Part shown: positions 26,357-35,523 of the stretch, in pieces
Layout: the number at the start of each line of letters is the position of its first letter
How positions within the stretch are numbered: the stretch's first letter is position 1
Origin: Nocardia jiangxiensis NBRC 101359
GTDB taxonomy: Bacteria > Actinomycetota > Actinomycetes > Mycobacteriales > Mycobacteriaceae
DNA: 64,000 bases
Direction: 5' to 3'
Assembly (NCBI RefSeq): GCF_000308615.1
Contig: NZ_BAGB01000047.1
Location: 124,001-188,000, forward strand
Position numbers and translations under genes: made by a program
The notes under the pieces: generated by a model
Database searches by the model: none
The model's input: the letters and a program-made list of their open reading frames with translations, nothing else
What the model was told of the DNA's origin: nothing

Positions 26357-27880
26357 TCAGTCCTGGGAGACCAAACCCTCGGATTCGGCGGATCCCGCGT
26401 GAGCGTATTCGGCCAGCGACGCGGCCAGCGAACGCGGAACGCGCGCGCAGACCCGGGTGCCGGACTCCTGATGGTCGGAGCTGATGATGCTGCCGTCCGC
26501 GTGGATCCGGGACAGCAGATCGCCGCGGCTGTACGGCAGCAGCACGCTGACCTCGACATCCAGGCCGCCGAGAATATCGGCCAGGCGGTCGCGGAGGTCC
26601 TCGATGCCCTGTCCGCTGCGCGCCGAGACGAACACCGCGTCCGGGAGCAGCCCGCGCAACTGGGTCAGCTCCATCGGGTCCAGGGCGTCGATCTTGTTGA
26701 CCACCAACAACTCCGGCGGAGCCGGGATCCCGGTCTCGCGCAGCACGTCGACGACGACCGCGCGCACCGCCTTGATCTGCTCGCCGGGCAGCGGATCGGA
26801 GCCGTCCACGACGTGCAGCAGCAGATCCGCGCCGGTGACCTCCTCGAGCGTCGAGCGGAACGCTTCCACCAACTGCGTCGGCAGATGCCGGACGAAGCCG
26901 ACGGTGTCGGTGAACACGACCTCGCGACCGTCCTCGAGGGCGGCGCGACGCGTGGTCGGATCCAGGGTGGCGAACAGCGCGTCCTGCACCAGGATGCCCG
27001 CACCGGTCAGCGAGTTCATCAGACTCGATTTACCCGCGTTGGTGTAGCCGACGATCGCCACCGACGGAATGCCGCTGGAGGTGCGTCGCGACCGCTTGGT
27101 GTCGCGGGCGGTCTTCATCTCCCGGATCTCGCGGCGCAATTTCGCCATGCGCTCGCGGATCCGACGACGATCGGTCTCGATCTTGGTCTCACCGGGACCA
27201 CGGGTACCCACACCGCCGCCCGCACCGCCCGCGCGTCCACCGGCCTGCCGGGACATCGACTCACCCCAGCCGCGCAACCGCGGCAGCATGTACTCCATCT
27301 GCGCCAGCGAGACCTGCGCCTTACCCTCTCGGGAGGTCGCGTGCTGGGCGAAGATGTCCAGAATCAGCGCGGTCCGGTCGATCACCTTGACCTTGACGAC
27401 CTTCTCCAGCGCGGTCAGCTGCGCGGGAGTCAGCTCGCCGTCACAGACCACGGTGTCCGCACCGGTGTCGAGTACCACCGCGCGCAGCTCGTCGGCCTTG
27501 CCGGAGCCGATGTAGGTGGCCGGATCGGGTTTGTCGCGGCGCTGGATCAGCGCGTCGAGCACCTGCGAGCCCGCGGTCTCGGCGAGTGCGGCCAGTTCGG
27601 CCATGCTCGCATCAGCCTGCGTCGCGGTGCCCTCGGTCCACACTCCGACCAGCACGACCCGTTCCAGGCGCAGCTTCCGGTATTCGACCTCGGTGACGTC
27701 GGTGAGCTCGGTGGACAGACCCGCGACGCGTCGTAGCGAGCTGCGCTCCTCGAGCTGCAGTTCGCCGACGGTCGGTTCGGGAGCCCAGCCGCCGCCCGCA
27801 CGATCCTCGTCCGGGTCGGTCGTATCCTCCGGGGCCAACTCGTCGACCGGAGTGAACTCATACGTTTCGGATTTCCTCAT
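26357..27880 (-). CDS. hflX: HflX ribosome-splitting GTPase
   Basis: 507 residues. It splits or rescues stalled 70S ribosomes under stress. The N-terminal HflX domain contains YIGSGKADELRAVV; a glycine linker and coiled coil (GPGETKIETDRRRIRERMAK) follow. The GTPase domain has G1 VAIVGYTNAGKSSLMN, G3 DTVGFVRHLP and G4 VVNKID. ATG 27880 is used with GGAGG just upstream; GTG 27898 is an alternative. A 102-bp gap separates it from dapF, the same order as in mycobacteria (Rv2725c, Rv2726c). The C-terminal extension ends SEGLVSQD. Confidence 0.96.
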   Translation of the reverse strand: MRKSETYEFTPVDELAPEDTTDPDEDRAGGGWAPEPTVGELQLEERSSLRRVAGLSTELTDVTEVEYRKLRLERVVLVGVWTEGTATQADASMAELAALAETAGSQVLDALIQRRDKPDPATYIGSGKADELRAVVLDTGADTVVCDGELTPAQLTALEKVVKVKVIDRTALILDIFAQHATSREGKAQVSLAQMEYMLPRLRGWGESMSRQAGGRAGGAGGGVGTRGPGETKIETDRRRIRERMAKLRREIREMKTARDTKRSRRTSSGIPSVAIVGYTNAGKSSLMNSLTGAGILVQDALFATLDPTTRRAALEDGREVVFTDTVGFVRHLPTQLVEAFRSTLEEVTGADLLLHVVDGSDPLPGEQIKAVRAVVVDVLRETGIPAPPELLVVNKIDALDPMELTQLRGLLPDAVFVSARSGQGIEDLRDRLADILGGLDVEVSVLLPYSRGDLLSRIHADGSIISSDHQESGTRVCARVPRSLAASLAEYAHAGSAESEGLVSQD

Positions 27881-27982
27881 ATACCTCCATGCTCCCACGA
27901 CAGAACACGAAGATGCACTCGAGTTATTTCCGGCACGGCCTGCACGTCCGGGTGGTGCGGTCGTCCGCGACCGATACGAGGA

Positions 27983-28885
27983 TCAGATCTCGTCCCACCA
28001 CTGCCCGGCGATGCGGCCGGAGGCGACCAGTTCGGACGGCCCGCGCAGGCGCGCGCTGCCGTGATCGATCGTGACGGTGACCGCTCCCCCGGGCACCCGC
28101 ACGACCACCTCACCGGAGTCGTGCTCGATCACGACGCCCTCGCGCACCAGTGCCGCGGCCGCCGCGGCCACGGTTCCCGTTCCGCAGGAACGCGTTTCGC
28201 CGACGCCGCGTTCGTACACGCGCATGTCGACCCCGCGCACAGTGGAGCCGGAATCACCCAGTGCGGTGAGGATTTCGACGTTCACACCGTGCGGGAACAT
28301 CTCGGGTGCGTAGCCGGGGGCCACGGTCAGATCGAGTTTCGTCAGGGCCTCGGCGGTCAGTTGCGGATCCACGCAGGCCAGGTGCGGATTGCCGACGTCG
28401 ATGCCGATGCCCGGCAGCGCCCGACCACCGAGCGTCGCGAAGGATTCGCCCAGTTGCCGCACCGTGCCCATCTCCACGGTGACCTCACCGTGCACCCGAT
28501 CCGCGGCGTGCACGACCACCGGCCGTGCCCCCGCACGTGTCCCGACCACGAACGATCCGCTGGTCTCCGCGCCGATCACCGCCAGATGATGGGCGAACAC
28601 CCGCACCCCGTTACCGCACATCTCCGCGATCGAACCGTCGGCGTTGCGGTAGTCCATGAACCAGTCGTCCGGACCGATCCCCTCGGGCAGCGCGTCCAGC
28701 ACACCGGCTTCGACCAGGGGTTCACCCCACGCCACCCGCAACACACCGTCAGCGCCCAGGCCGCGCTGCCGATCGCACAGCGCCGCCACCCGGCTCACCG
28801 TGAGATCCAGCTCGGCCTCCGGGTCGAACAGGATCACGAAATCGTTCTGCGTGCCGTGGCCTTTGGTGAATTCGATATCGGACAC
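27983..28885 (-). CDS. dapF: Diaminopimelate epimerase
   Basis: 300 residues. It converts LL-diaminopimelate to the meso form for lysine and peptidoglycan. Both catalytic cysteines are present: MCGNGVRVFAHH and TRSCGTGTVAAAA. The N-terminal FTKGHGTQNDFVILFDPE is characteristic. GTG 28885 is chosen because AGGGAGA lies upstream and the family begins SDIEFTKGHG; the open frame is longer. It sits between hflX and miaA, conserved in Mycobacteriales. Confidence 0.97.
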   Translation of the reverse strand: MSDIEFTKGHGTQNDFVILFDPEAELDLTVSRVAALCDRQRGLGADGVLRVAWGEPLVEAGVLDALPEGIGPDDWFMDYRNADGSIAEMCGNGVRVFAHHLAVIGAETSGSFVVGTRAGARPVVVHAADRVHGEVTVEMGTVRQLGESFATLGGRALPGIGIDVGNPHLACVDPQLTAEALTKLDLTVAPGYAPEMFPHGVNVEILTALGDSGSTVRGVDMRVYERGVGETRSCGTGTVAAAAAALVREGVVIEHDSGEVVVRVPGGAVTVTIDHGSARLRGPSELVASGRIAGQWWDEI

Positions 28886-29072
28886 TCCCGCATTCTCCCT
28901 GTTCCGCACCACACCACTCGTCACCGGGGTCCGCCCGGATCTCCGCATCTCGTCCAACACCATGTCCGAAGCGGGGATTCCGTCAAGGGGCATTCCCGAA
29001 AAACCTCACCCGCTCCGAACCGAACATCGATCGCCGCACAACTCACCGGCTGCTCGGCTGCGGAACCGTATC

Positions 29073-30011
29073 TCAACGCTCCAAGCGTTCTCGGGTGTCC
29101 GGGGCGAGGAGGGGGCGCACGTGTTCGAGGGCGGTGTCGGGGAGGTCAGGGGCAGCGCCGTCCAGCCAATGCACGCGAGGGTCGCGGCGGAACCAGGAGC
29201 GCTGACGGCGAACGTAGCGGCGGGTGCCGATGAAGGTGCGTTCCTGAGCGTGCGCGAGGTCGTATTCGCCGTCGAGGTAGGCGAGTACCTGGGCGTATCC
29301 GATCGCACGGCAGGCGGTTCGACCTTCTCGCAAGCCCTGTTCGAGCAGGGTGCGCACCTCGTCCACGAGCCCCTCGTCGAACATGGCAGCCGTGCGGATC
29401 TCGATGCGCGCATCGAGCTGAGCGGTCTCACGGTCGACACCGAGAATGATTGTGCCCCAATGCGGCTCGCCGATCCGTGGCTGTGAGGCGGCGAACGGGC
29501 GGCCGGTGAGTTCGACCACCTCGAGCGCGCGCACCATGCGGCGGCCGTCGGTGGCCAGAATCGTCTGCGCTGCAACGGGATCGGCCTCCCGCAGCGCGGC
29601 ATGCACGGCGACAACCCCCTCCTCGGCGAGCAACGCCTCCCATTTCGCACGCACCTGCGGATCGGTGGCCGGAAAATCCCACCGGTCCAGCAACGCCTGG
29701 ACGTACATCATCGATCCGCCCACGATGACCGGGGTGCGCCCGCGCGCCATGATGTCCTCGACATCGGCCGAGGCGCCGCTCTGATAGGCCGCGACGGTGG
29801 CGGTTTCGGTGACGTCGAGCACGTCGAGCTGGTGGTGGACGATGCCGCGACGTTGTGCGACCGGCAGTTTGGCGGTGCCGATATCCATCCCGCGATACAA
29901 CTGCATGGCATCGATGTTGACGATCTCGCCATCCAGGCGTTGCGCCAATTCCAGTGCGAGATCGGACTTTCCGGTGGCAGTGGGACCGACCACCGCGATC
30001 GGGGTGATCAC
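29073..30011 (-). CDS. miaA: tRNA dimethylallyltransferase
   Basis: 312 residues. It transfers a dimethylallyl group to A37 of tRNAs reading UNN codons, the step before MiaB. P-loop GPTATGKSDLALELAQ; DAMQLYRGMDIGTAKL and HHQLDVLDVTETATVAAYQ are family blocks; RRYVRRQRSWFRRDPRVHW ends the tRNA-binding part. GTG 30011 overlaps the stop of the upstream Rv2728c-like gene as GTGA, showing coupling. It is the usual order next to dapF. Confidence 0.97.
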   Translation of the reverse strand: MITPIAVVGPTATGKSDLALELAQRLDGEIVNIDAMQLYRGMDIGTAKLPVAQRRGIVHHQLDVLDVTETATVAAYQSGASADVEDIMARGRTPVIVGGSMMYVQALLDRWDFPATDPQVRAKWEALLAEEGVVAVHAALREADPVAAQTILATDGRRMVRALEVVELTGRPFAASQPRIGEPHWGTIILGVDRETAQLDARIEIRTAAMFDEGLVDEVRTLLEQGLREGRTACRAIGYAQVLAYLDGEYDLAHAQERTFIGTRRYVRRQRSWFRRDPRVHWLDGAAPDLPDTALEHVRPLLAPDTRERLER

Positions 30012-30853
30012 GAAGCATTCCCGGAACGCCAGGTGCTCACCTGATAGCCGACACCGAAAGGCGCTGCCCGGTAGAGGGTTTCGACCTTCGGGACATCGGC
30101 AGAGAACAATCCGGCCAGCACCTGGTAGGCCGCGCGGCCCGATACTCCGAGCTCAGCGCACAGATCGGTGTCCAGCGTCGTCAGGGCGGTCCGGTCGCCT
30201 GCGGACAGGGCGTCATCGATCTCGTCCTGCACCGCCTGCGCGCGTGGATCCAGGTAGCCGGGCGCACTGGTCGACAAGGTGGCCGCCCCGTCGGCGATCA
30301 CCAGCACACCGTGCGCCTCGGGTTCCGCGTCCAGCTCGCGACGCAGCCGCTCGCCCAGTTCGACACAGCGCGCGACCGGAGCGTCGTGATCCACCAGCCG
30401 CGCCGTGGCCGTCACCTCGGCCCCCGCGCATCCGCGCACCCATCCACCGATCAGCACCGGCAGCGGCAGATCGGGGTCAGCGGGAGCGTTCCCCTCCAGC
30501 GCGTCGTCCGACAGTGCGACGCGAACATCGGCCCCGTACCCCCGGAACGTGCCGACCGTCCCGGCGTCGAACACCAGGACCTCGCCTCGGGTCGCGCTCG
30601 GCCCCGGCGACACGCCCGTCGCCTCCGTGACGAAGGTCCCCACTTCACCGGGACCTCCGTCGGCCGCCACATCCACCCCGACAACCGTCCACCGCGACGC
30701 CTGCCCGGCGAGTTCGCGCACCGCGGTCAGCACCGCTTCGCGCAACGCGGGCACCCGGGCCGCGAGATGCGCGTCATCGGCCGCGGGGCGTCCGCCGCAC
30801 AATTCGGGGACCAGCACGGGCGGTGAGGGGATCAACGCGGCGAGACCGAACAC
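30008..30853 (-). CDS. Rv2728c-like class III extradiol dioxygenase-fold protein
   Basis: 281 residues, the conserved partner upstream of miaA in Mycobacteriales. It starts FGLAALIPSPPVLVPELCGG, a typical PSPP(L/V)L-P motif of LigB-like class III dioxygenase folds. Further blocks are VVGVDVAADGGPGEVGTF, LVIADGAATLSTSAPG and AYQVLAGLFSADVPKV. The metal ligands cannot be assigned with certainty, so it may be a non-enzymatic member. GTG 30853 begins the domain; the very large frame upstream is an antisense artefact. A GTGA overlap joins it to miaA. Confidence 0.85.
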   Translation of the reverse strand: MFGLAALIPSPPVLVPELCGGRPAADDAHLAARVPALREAVLTAVRELAGQASRWTVVGVDVAADGGPGEVGTFVTEATGVSPGPSATRGEVLVFDAGTVGTFRGYGADVRVALSDDALEGNAPADPDLPLPVLIGGWVRGCAGAEVTATARLVDHDAPVARCVELGERLRRELDAEPEAHGVLVIADGAATLSTSAPGYLDPRAQAVQDEIDDALSAGDRTALTTLDTDLCAELGVSGRAAYQVLAGLFSADVPKVETLYRAAPFGVGYQVSTWRSGNAS

Positions 30854-31123
30854 GTCGTCAACGGTAGCGGCCCGCCCCGGTAGCGCGGCGCGGCCGGTCC
30901 GGACAGGGTGCGCACCGGCCCGTTCGGACCGGTCGCGGGGGCAGGTCGACGGCCCTCGCGCGCACCCTCCGGCGATGGGCCCTACCACGTAATCGCGGTC
31001 CCTGCCACCGCTCGCGCTGCGCCACCGTCGATAAGAGGCGGCGTATCTGCGGTTCGGCTGGTTGAATGGGATGAAGCTAGGGCGTAACCAGGCAGCCGTG
31101 ACGCGCGGCAGGGACGAGGAGTG

Positions 31124-32635
31124 ATGACCGAGAACAGCGGAACCGAGAAGGCTACCCATCCGGACACCGGCACGGCGCAGCAGTCCAGCACCCCCGCCAC
31201 ACCAGGAGCCACGCCCGCCGATGTAGCGGCACGGCCCGGTCCGGTCCCCAAACCCGGTGCACCGCGGCCGGGCGCACCGAAACCGGGTACCCCGACACCG
31301 GGTGCCCGCAAACCCCAGGCGCCCACACCGCACGAGGCGCCCAAACCGCATGCGATCAAACACGCGCCGGGCGCGTCGCAGGAACATCCGCATCCGGTGG
31401 TGGTGCCCACGGTCAGCGATCCGAGCCGCTGGGGCCGCGTCGACGACGACGGCACCGCCTGGGTCAAGACCGCCGAGGGCGATCGGCAGATCGGCTCCTG
31501 GCAGGCCGGTGACGCCGCCGAGGGCCTGGCGCACTTCGGTCGCCGCTTCGACGATCTGGCCACCGAGGTAGGGCTGCTCGAGGCGCGCCTGGCGGCCGGC
31601 ACCGACGCCCGCAAGACCAAGACCGCGGCCCTCGCGCTCGCCGAGTCGTTGCCCACGGCGGCGGTGATCGGCGACGTCGACGGCCTGGCCCGGCGCCTGC
31701 AGGCGATCGCCGAGCACTCCGATGAGGCGGCCGCGCAGGCCAAGGAGGAGAAGGAGCGCTCCCGGCACGAGCAGACCGAGCGCAAGGAGAACCTGTGCGC
31801 GGAGGCCGAGCAGATCGCCAACGACTCCACCCAGTGGAAGGCCGCGGGCGATCGGCTGCGCGAGATCCTGGACGAGTGGAAGACCATCCGCGGAGTGGAC
31901 CGCAAGGTCGACGACGCCCTGTGGCGACGGTTCTCCAAGGCTCGTGAGGCGTTCAACCGCCGCCGGGGTGCGCATTTCGCCGAACTCGATCGCGAACGGG
32001 CCGCGGCCAAGTCGCGCAAGGAAGAGTTGTGCGTGCGCGCCGAGGAACTGTCCACCTCGACCGACTGGGCCGGCACCGCTTCGGTGTTCCGCGATCTGCT
32101 GACCGAGTGGAAGGCTGCGGGCCGGGCCCCGCGCGAGGCCGACGATCAGTTGTGGCGGCGTTTCAAGAACGCCCAGGACGTCTTCTTCGGCGCGCGCAAT
32201 TCCGCGGCCTCGGAGCGGGACGCCGAATTCGAGGAGAACGCGACCGCCAAACTGGAACTGCTGTCCTCCTTCGAGCACCGGATCGCGGCCCATCTGGAAT
32301 CGGATCTGGACGGCGCGCGCACCGAACTGCGGCATCTGCAGGAGAAGTGGGACGAGATCGGCAAGGTGCCGCGCGAGCGCATGCAGGAACTCGAGGGCCG
32401 GTTGCGCGGGATCGAGAAGCAGGTCCGCGACGCGGCCGACACACAGTGGCGGCGCACCGACCCCGAAGCCGTGGCGCGCGCCGCGCAGTTCCGCGAGCGG
32501 GTCGCCCAGTTCGAGGAGCAGGCGGCCAAGGCGCAGGCGGCCGGTCGCACCCGCGATGCGGACAAGGCCCTCGAACAGGCCCAGCAGTGGCGCGAATGGG
32601 CCGAGGCCGCCGAGGGTGCGGTCACCCGGCGCTGA
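31124..32635 (+). CDS. DUF349 repeat protein (Rv2731-like)
   Basis: 503 residues. The N-terminal about 100 residues are Pro/Ala/Gly rich and disordered (KPGAPRPGAPKPGTPTPG), followed by EHPHPVVVPTVSDPSRWGRV and a series of three-helix DUF349 repeats, each around WKAAGDRLREILDEWK, with heptad-like charge and Trp-Phe/Leu patterns ending LWRRFSKAREAFNRR. Alternating acidic and basic residues make long coiled-coil helices. The function of DUF349 proteins is unknown. ATG 31124 follows GACGAGGAG closely. It is divergent from the Rv2728c-like gene and matches the position of Rv2731 in mycobacteria. Confidence 0.9.
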   Translation: MTENSGTEKATHPDTGTAQQSSTPATPGATPADVAARPGPVPKPGAPRPGAPKPGTPTPGARKPQAPTPHEAPKPHAIKHAPGASQEHPHPVVVPTVSDPSRWGRVDDDGTAWVKTAEGDRQIGSWQAGDAAEGLAHFGRRFDDLATEVGLLEARLAAGTDARKTKTAALALAESLPTAAVIGDVDGLARRLQAIAEHSDEAAAQAKEEKERSRHEQTERKENLCAEAEQIANDSTQWKAAGDRLREILDEWKTIRGVDRKVDDALWRRFSKAREAFNRRRGAHFAELDRERAAAKSRKEELCVRAEELSTSTDWAGTASVFRDLLTEWKAAGRAPREADDQLWRRFKNAQDVFFGARNSAASERDAEFEENATAKLELLSSFEHRIAAHLESDLDGARTELRHLQEKWDEIGKVPRERMQELEGRLRGIEKQVRDAADTQWRRTDPEAVARAAQFRERVAQFEEQAAKAQAAGRTRDADKALEQAQQWREWAEAAEGAVTRR

Positions 32636-32761
32636 GTCCTCCGGCACCGACCTGCGAGTACTGAATCATCTTGCCCGGTAACCGGACTCGGCAACGACGC
32701 CGCGTCCGATCACCGTCGACGCCACGAGGGCGGCCTGCACGGAGCAGACGCCCGGTGTGCG

Positions 32762-33607
32762 CTACTGGTCCTCGGGCTCGCCTCGCAGCCAGCGTCGGCT
32801 GCGCTCCTCTTCCTCGGCGGCGGCCAGGCGGCGCTGCTCCTCGGCCTCCAGCTGCACGGCGGTGCGGCTCCAGACCACCTTGAGCCAGTGGAAGGTCAGC
32901 ACGACCATCGCGATCGCACCGAGGATCAGGCCGATCGACGGTCCGGCGCCGTGGTAGTTGCCCAGGTCCGGGGTCTGACGGTGCCAGATGGACAGCACGC
33001 CGAAGACGCTGCCGACAGCCGAACCGGCGACCGCGATCCACGCCAGGGTCCAGCGGCGGGTCAGCAGGGCCAGCGAAGAGAAGCCGATGCCGAAGATCAG
33101 CACGAACCACTGGAACACCCGTGACGGCAGCCCGATGTGGTCGGCGACGGCCGTGTGGTCGAACAGCAGGATGTCCATTCCGCGGGTGTGCCCGGTATGC
33201 GGCAGCACCAGGGTCAGCAGCAGCACGAACACCGCGGCCGCGACCACCATCGCGCGATAACCGGGATCGATCTCACCGGCGATCTTGCGCTCGACCGCCT
33301 CCAGATCGTCGTGATAGGACTCGAAGACCTGAGTCTGCTCGGGATTCATCTGCTCCTCGTTCGACTGGGAATCGCTGCTCTGGGCCCCGGACGTGGCACC
33401 GGGTCCGGACGCGGCAGCAGTGTCCGAGGCGGCACCGTTTTCGCCCGAATCATCCTGCGGCGCAACGGATTCGGCACCCTTTTCGACCGCGTCACCGACC
33501 GGCGCGCCGGCCTCGGACACCCGATCGGCCGACGCCCCGGGATCGCCGTGCGCACCAGCCGAGCCCGACTCGCCGGGCCGGGATTCGTCTTCGGGACGTT
33601 CGAGCAT
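32762..33607 (-). CDS. Rv2732c-like four-helix membrane protein
   Basis: 281 residues. The N-terminal 90 residues are acidic, Ser/Gly/Ala rich and disordered. Four transmembrane helices follow: MVVAAAVFVLLLTLVLP, VFQWFVLIFGIGFSSLALL, LAWIAVAGSAVGSVFGVLSI and SIGLILGAIAMVVLTFHWL. The C-terminus is a charged Glu/Arg coil (QLEAEEQRRLAAAEEEERSR). ATG 33607 has GGAGA just upstream; the longer frame lacks similarity. It converges with the DUF349 gene across 126 bp and precedes it in the order of the mycobacterial locus beside miaB. Function is unknown. Confidence 0.87.
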   Translation of the reverse strand: MLERPEDESRPGESGSAGAHGDPGASADRVSEAGAPVGDAVEKGAESVAPQDDSGENGAASDTAAASGPGATSGAQSSDSQSNEEQMNPEQTQVFESYHDDLEAVERKIAGEIDPGYRAMVVAAAVFVLLLTLVLPHTGHTRGMDILLFDHTAVADHIGLPSRVFQWFVLIFGIGFSSLALLTRRWTLAWIAVAGSAVGSVFGVLSIWHRQTPDLGNYHGAGPSIGLILGAIAMVVLTFHWLKVVWSRTAVQLEAEEQRRLAAAEEEERSRRWLRGEPEDQ

Positions 33608-33770
33608 CAGTTCTCCACCACTCGTCGCGGTTCTCCGATGAGGTGATCCGGTTTCCGCATCACCTCGGGCCGGGCATCCGGCCGTCGCCACCGAGTCACG
33701 GTCCCACCCTACGACTCGACGTCACGGCACTACGACCCGACGTCGTACCAGCGCGCCGGAGGACCGCAGA

Positions 33771-35321
33771 TCACACCTCGCACCCGGACGCGCAGCCCGC
33801 GGTGGCGGGCAGCGGTTCCGGTGCGCCGATTCGCGGTAGGCCGAGACCGACGCCGATCGGGGCGGTCTTGGGCGTGATGCCCCGCTCGTGCGAATCGCCC
33901 GCACGGGTGCGGCGATGCTCGCGGATCTCGCTGTCGGCGATCAGGTGGTGCGGCGCGGCCTCGGTGAGCACGACGCTGACGATGTCACCGGGCCGGATGG
34001 TGTTGTGCTCCGGCGGCCGGAAGTGCACGAGCCGGCCGTCGCGGGCCCGCCCGCTCATCCGGGCGGTGGCGGCGTTCTTCTTGCCCGCACCGTCGGCGAC
34101 CAGCAGCTCCACCTCGGTGCCGAGCAACGCCCGGTTCGCCTCGAGGGAGATCTCCTCCTGCAATGCGATGAGCCGGTCGTACCGCTCCTGCACCACCGCC
34201 TTGGGCACCTGATCGGCCATGGTGGCCGCGGGCGTGCCCGGACGGATCGAGTACTGGAAGGTGAACGCGCTGGTGAAACGCGCCTGCCGCACCACGTCCA
34301 GGGTCTGCTGGAAGTCCTCTTCGGTCTCTCCCGGGAAGCCCACGATGATGTCGGTGGTGATCGCAGCGTGTGGCATCGCGGCACGCACCTTCTCGATGAT
34401 GCCCAGATAACGCGCCGACCGATAGGACCGGCGCATCGCCTTGAGCACCCGATCCGAACCCGACTGCAGCGGCATGTGCAGCTGCGGGCACACGTTCGGG
34501 GTCTGCGCCATCGCCTCGATGACGTCGTCGGTGAACTCGGCCGGATGCGGTGAGGTGAACCGGACCCGCTCGAGGCCCTCGATACTTCCGCAGGCACGCA
34601 GCAACTGCGCGAACGCACCCCGATCGCGCTGCTCGTCCGGATCCGCGAAGTTCACCCCGTAGGAATTGACGTTCTGCCCGAGCAGGGTCACCTCGAGCAC
34701 CCCCTGATCGACCAGCGCCTGCACTTCGGCGAGCACATCGCCGGGACGCCGGTCCACCTCCTTGCCGCGTAGCGACGGCACGATGCAGAAGGTGCAGGTG
34801 TTGTTGCAGCCGACCGAGATGGACACCCAGCCCGCGTAGGCCGACTCGCGCTTGGCGGGCAGCGTCGAAGGGAACGCCTCGAGCGATTCGAGGATCTCGA
34901 CCTGCGCCTGCTCGTTGTGGCGGGCCCGTTCCAGCAGTACCGGCAGCGAGCCGATGTTGTGCGTGCCGAACACCACGTCGACCCACGGCGCGCGGCGCAG
35001 CACGGTGTCGCGATCCTTCTGGGCCAGGCAGCCGCCGACCGCGATCTGCATACCGGGCCGATCGGCCTTGATCGGGGCCAGATGCCCGAGCGTGCCGTAG
35101 AGCTTGTTGTCCGCGTTCTCGCGCACCGCGCAGGTGTTGAACACCACCAGATCCGCGGTCGCGCCGGGGGCGGCCCGGTGGTATCCGGCGTCCTCGAGCA
35201 GGCCCGAGAGCCGTTCGGAGTCGTGCACGTTCATCTGGCACCCGTACGTGCGCACCTCGTAGGTACGGGTCGCGTCCGCGGCGGCCACCGCTCCCTCCGC
35301 GGCACCAGCTGCCACCTGCAT
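33771..35321 (-). CDS. miaB: tRNA-2-methylthio-N6-dimethylallyladenosine synthase
   Basis: 516 residues. Radical-SAM enzyme that adds a methylthio group to the i6A37 made by MiaA. The N-terminal UPF0004 domain has VRTYGCQMNVHDSERL, VVFNTCAVRENADNKL and GGCLAQKDRD, whose Cys residues bind the auxiliary cluster. The radical SAM motif is CNNTCTFCIVPSLRG (CxxxCxxC). A C-terminal TRAM domain ends with GDIVSVVLTEA-like sequence. The chosen ATG 35321 begins just before the domain; GTG 35333 is the alternative. The adjacent large antisense frames are artefacts. It lies upstream of the glutamate-binding lipoprotein gene. Confidence 0.96.
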   Translation of the reverse strand: MQVAAGAAEGAVAAADATRTYEVRTYGCQMNVHDSERLSGLLEDAGYHRAAPGATADLVVFNTCAVRENADNKLYGTLGHLAPIKADRPGMQIAVGGCLAQKDRDTVLRRAPWVDVVFGTHNIGSLPVLLERARHNEQAQVEILESLEAFPSTLPAKRESAYAGWVSISVGCNNTCTFCIVPSLRGKEVDRRPGDVLAEVQALVDQGVLEVTLLGQNVNSYGVNFADPDEQRDRGAFAQLLRACGSIEGLERVRFTSPHPAEFTDDVIEAMAQTPNVCPQLHMPLQSGSDRVLKAMRRSYRSARYLGIIEKVRAAMPHAAITTDIIVGFPGETEEDFQQTLDVVRQARFTSAFTFQYSIRPGTPAATMADQVPKAVVQERYDRLIALQEEISLEANRALLGTEVELLVADGAGKKNAATARMSGRARDGRLVHFRPPEHNTIRPGDIVSVVLTEAAPHHLIADSEIREHRRTRAGDSHERGITPKTAPIGVGLGLPRIGAPEPLPATAGCASGCEV

Positions 35322-35523
35322 CGACGAATTCACCCGTCCAGGGTATCGGTAGTGCGCAAATCCGGATCGGCCCGTTCCCCGGGGCGAGCGGCGGCGAGGC
35401 CGGTCCGGCGCGCCGAGGGCTTTCCGGGCAAGATCCTGAGGCATCGACCGGCATTGCCGCACACTGGGAATGCCACCCGTCCGCACTCACCATCGCTGCG
35501 TTGTTCGGCAGAGAGGGCATTCG

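Noticed and set aside
31050..32647. Extension of the Rv2728c-like frame to 879 residues
   Set aside because: The region beyond 30853 is antisense to DUF349 and has no family sequence; the true domain starts at FGLAALIPSP.
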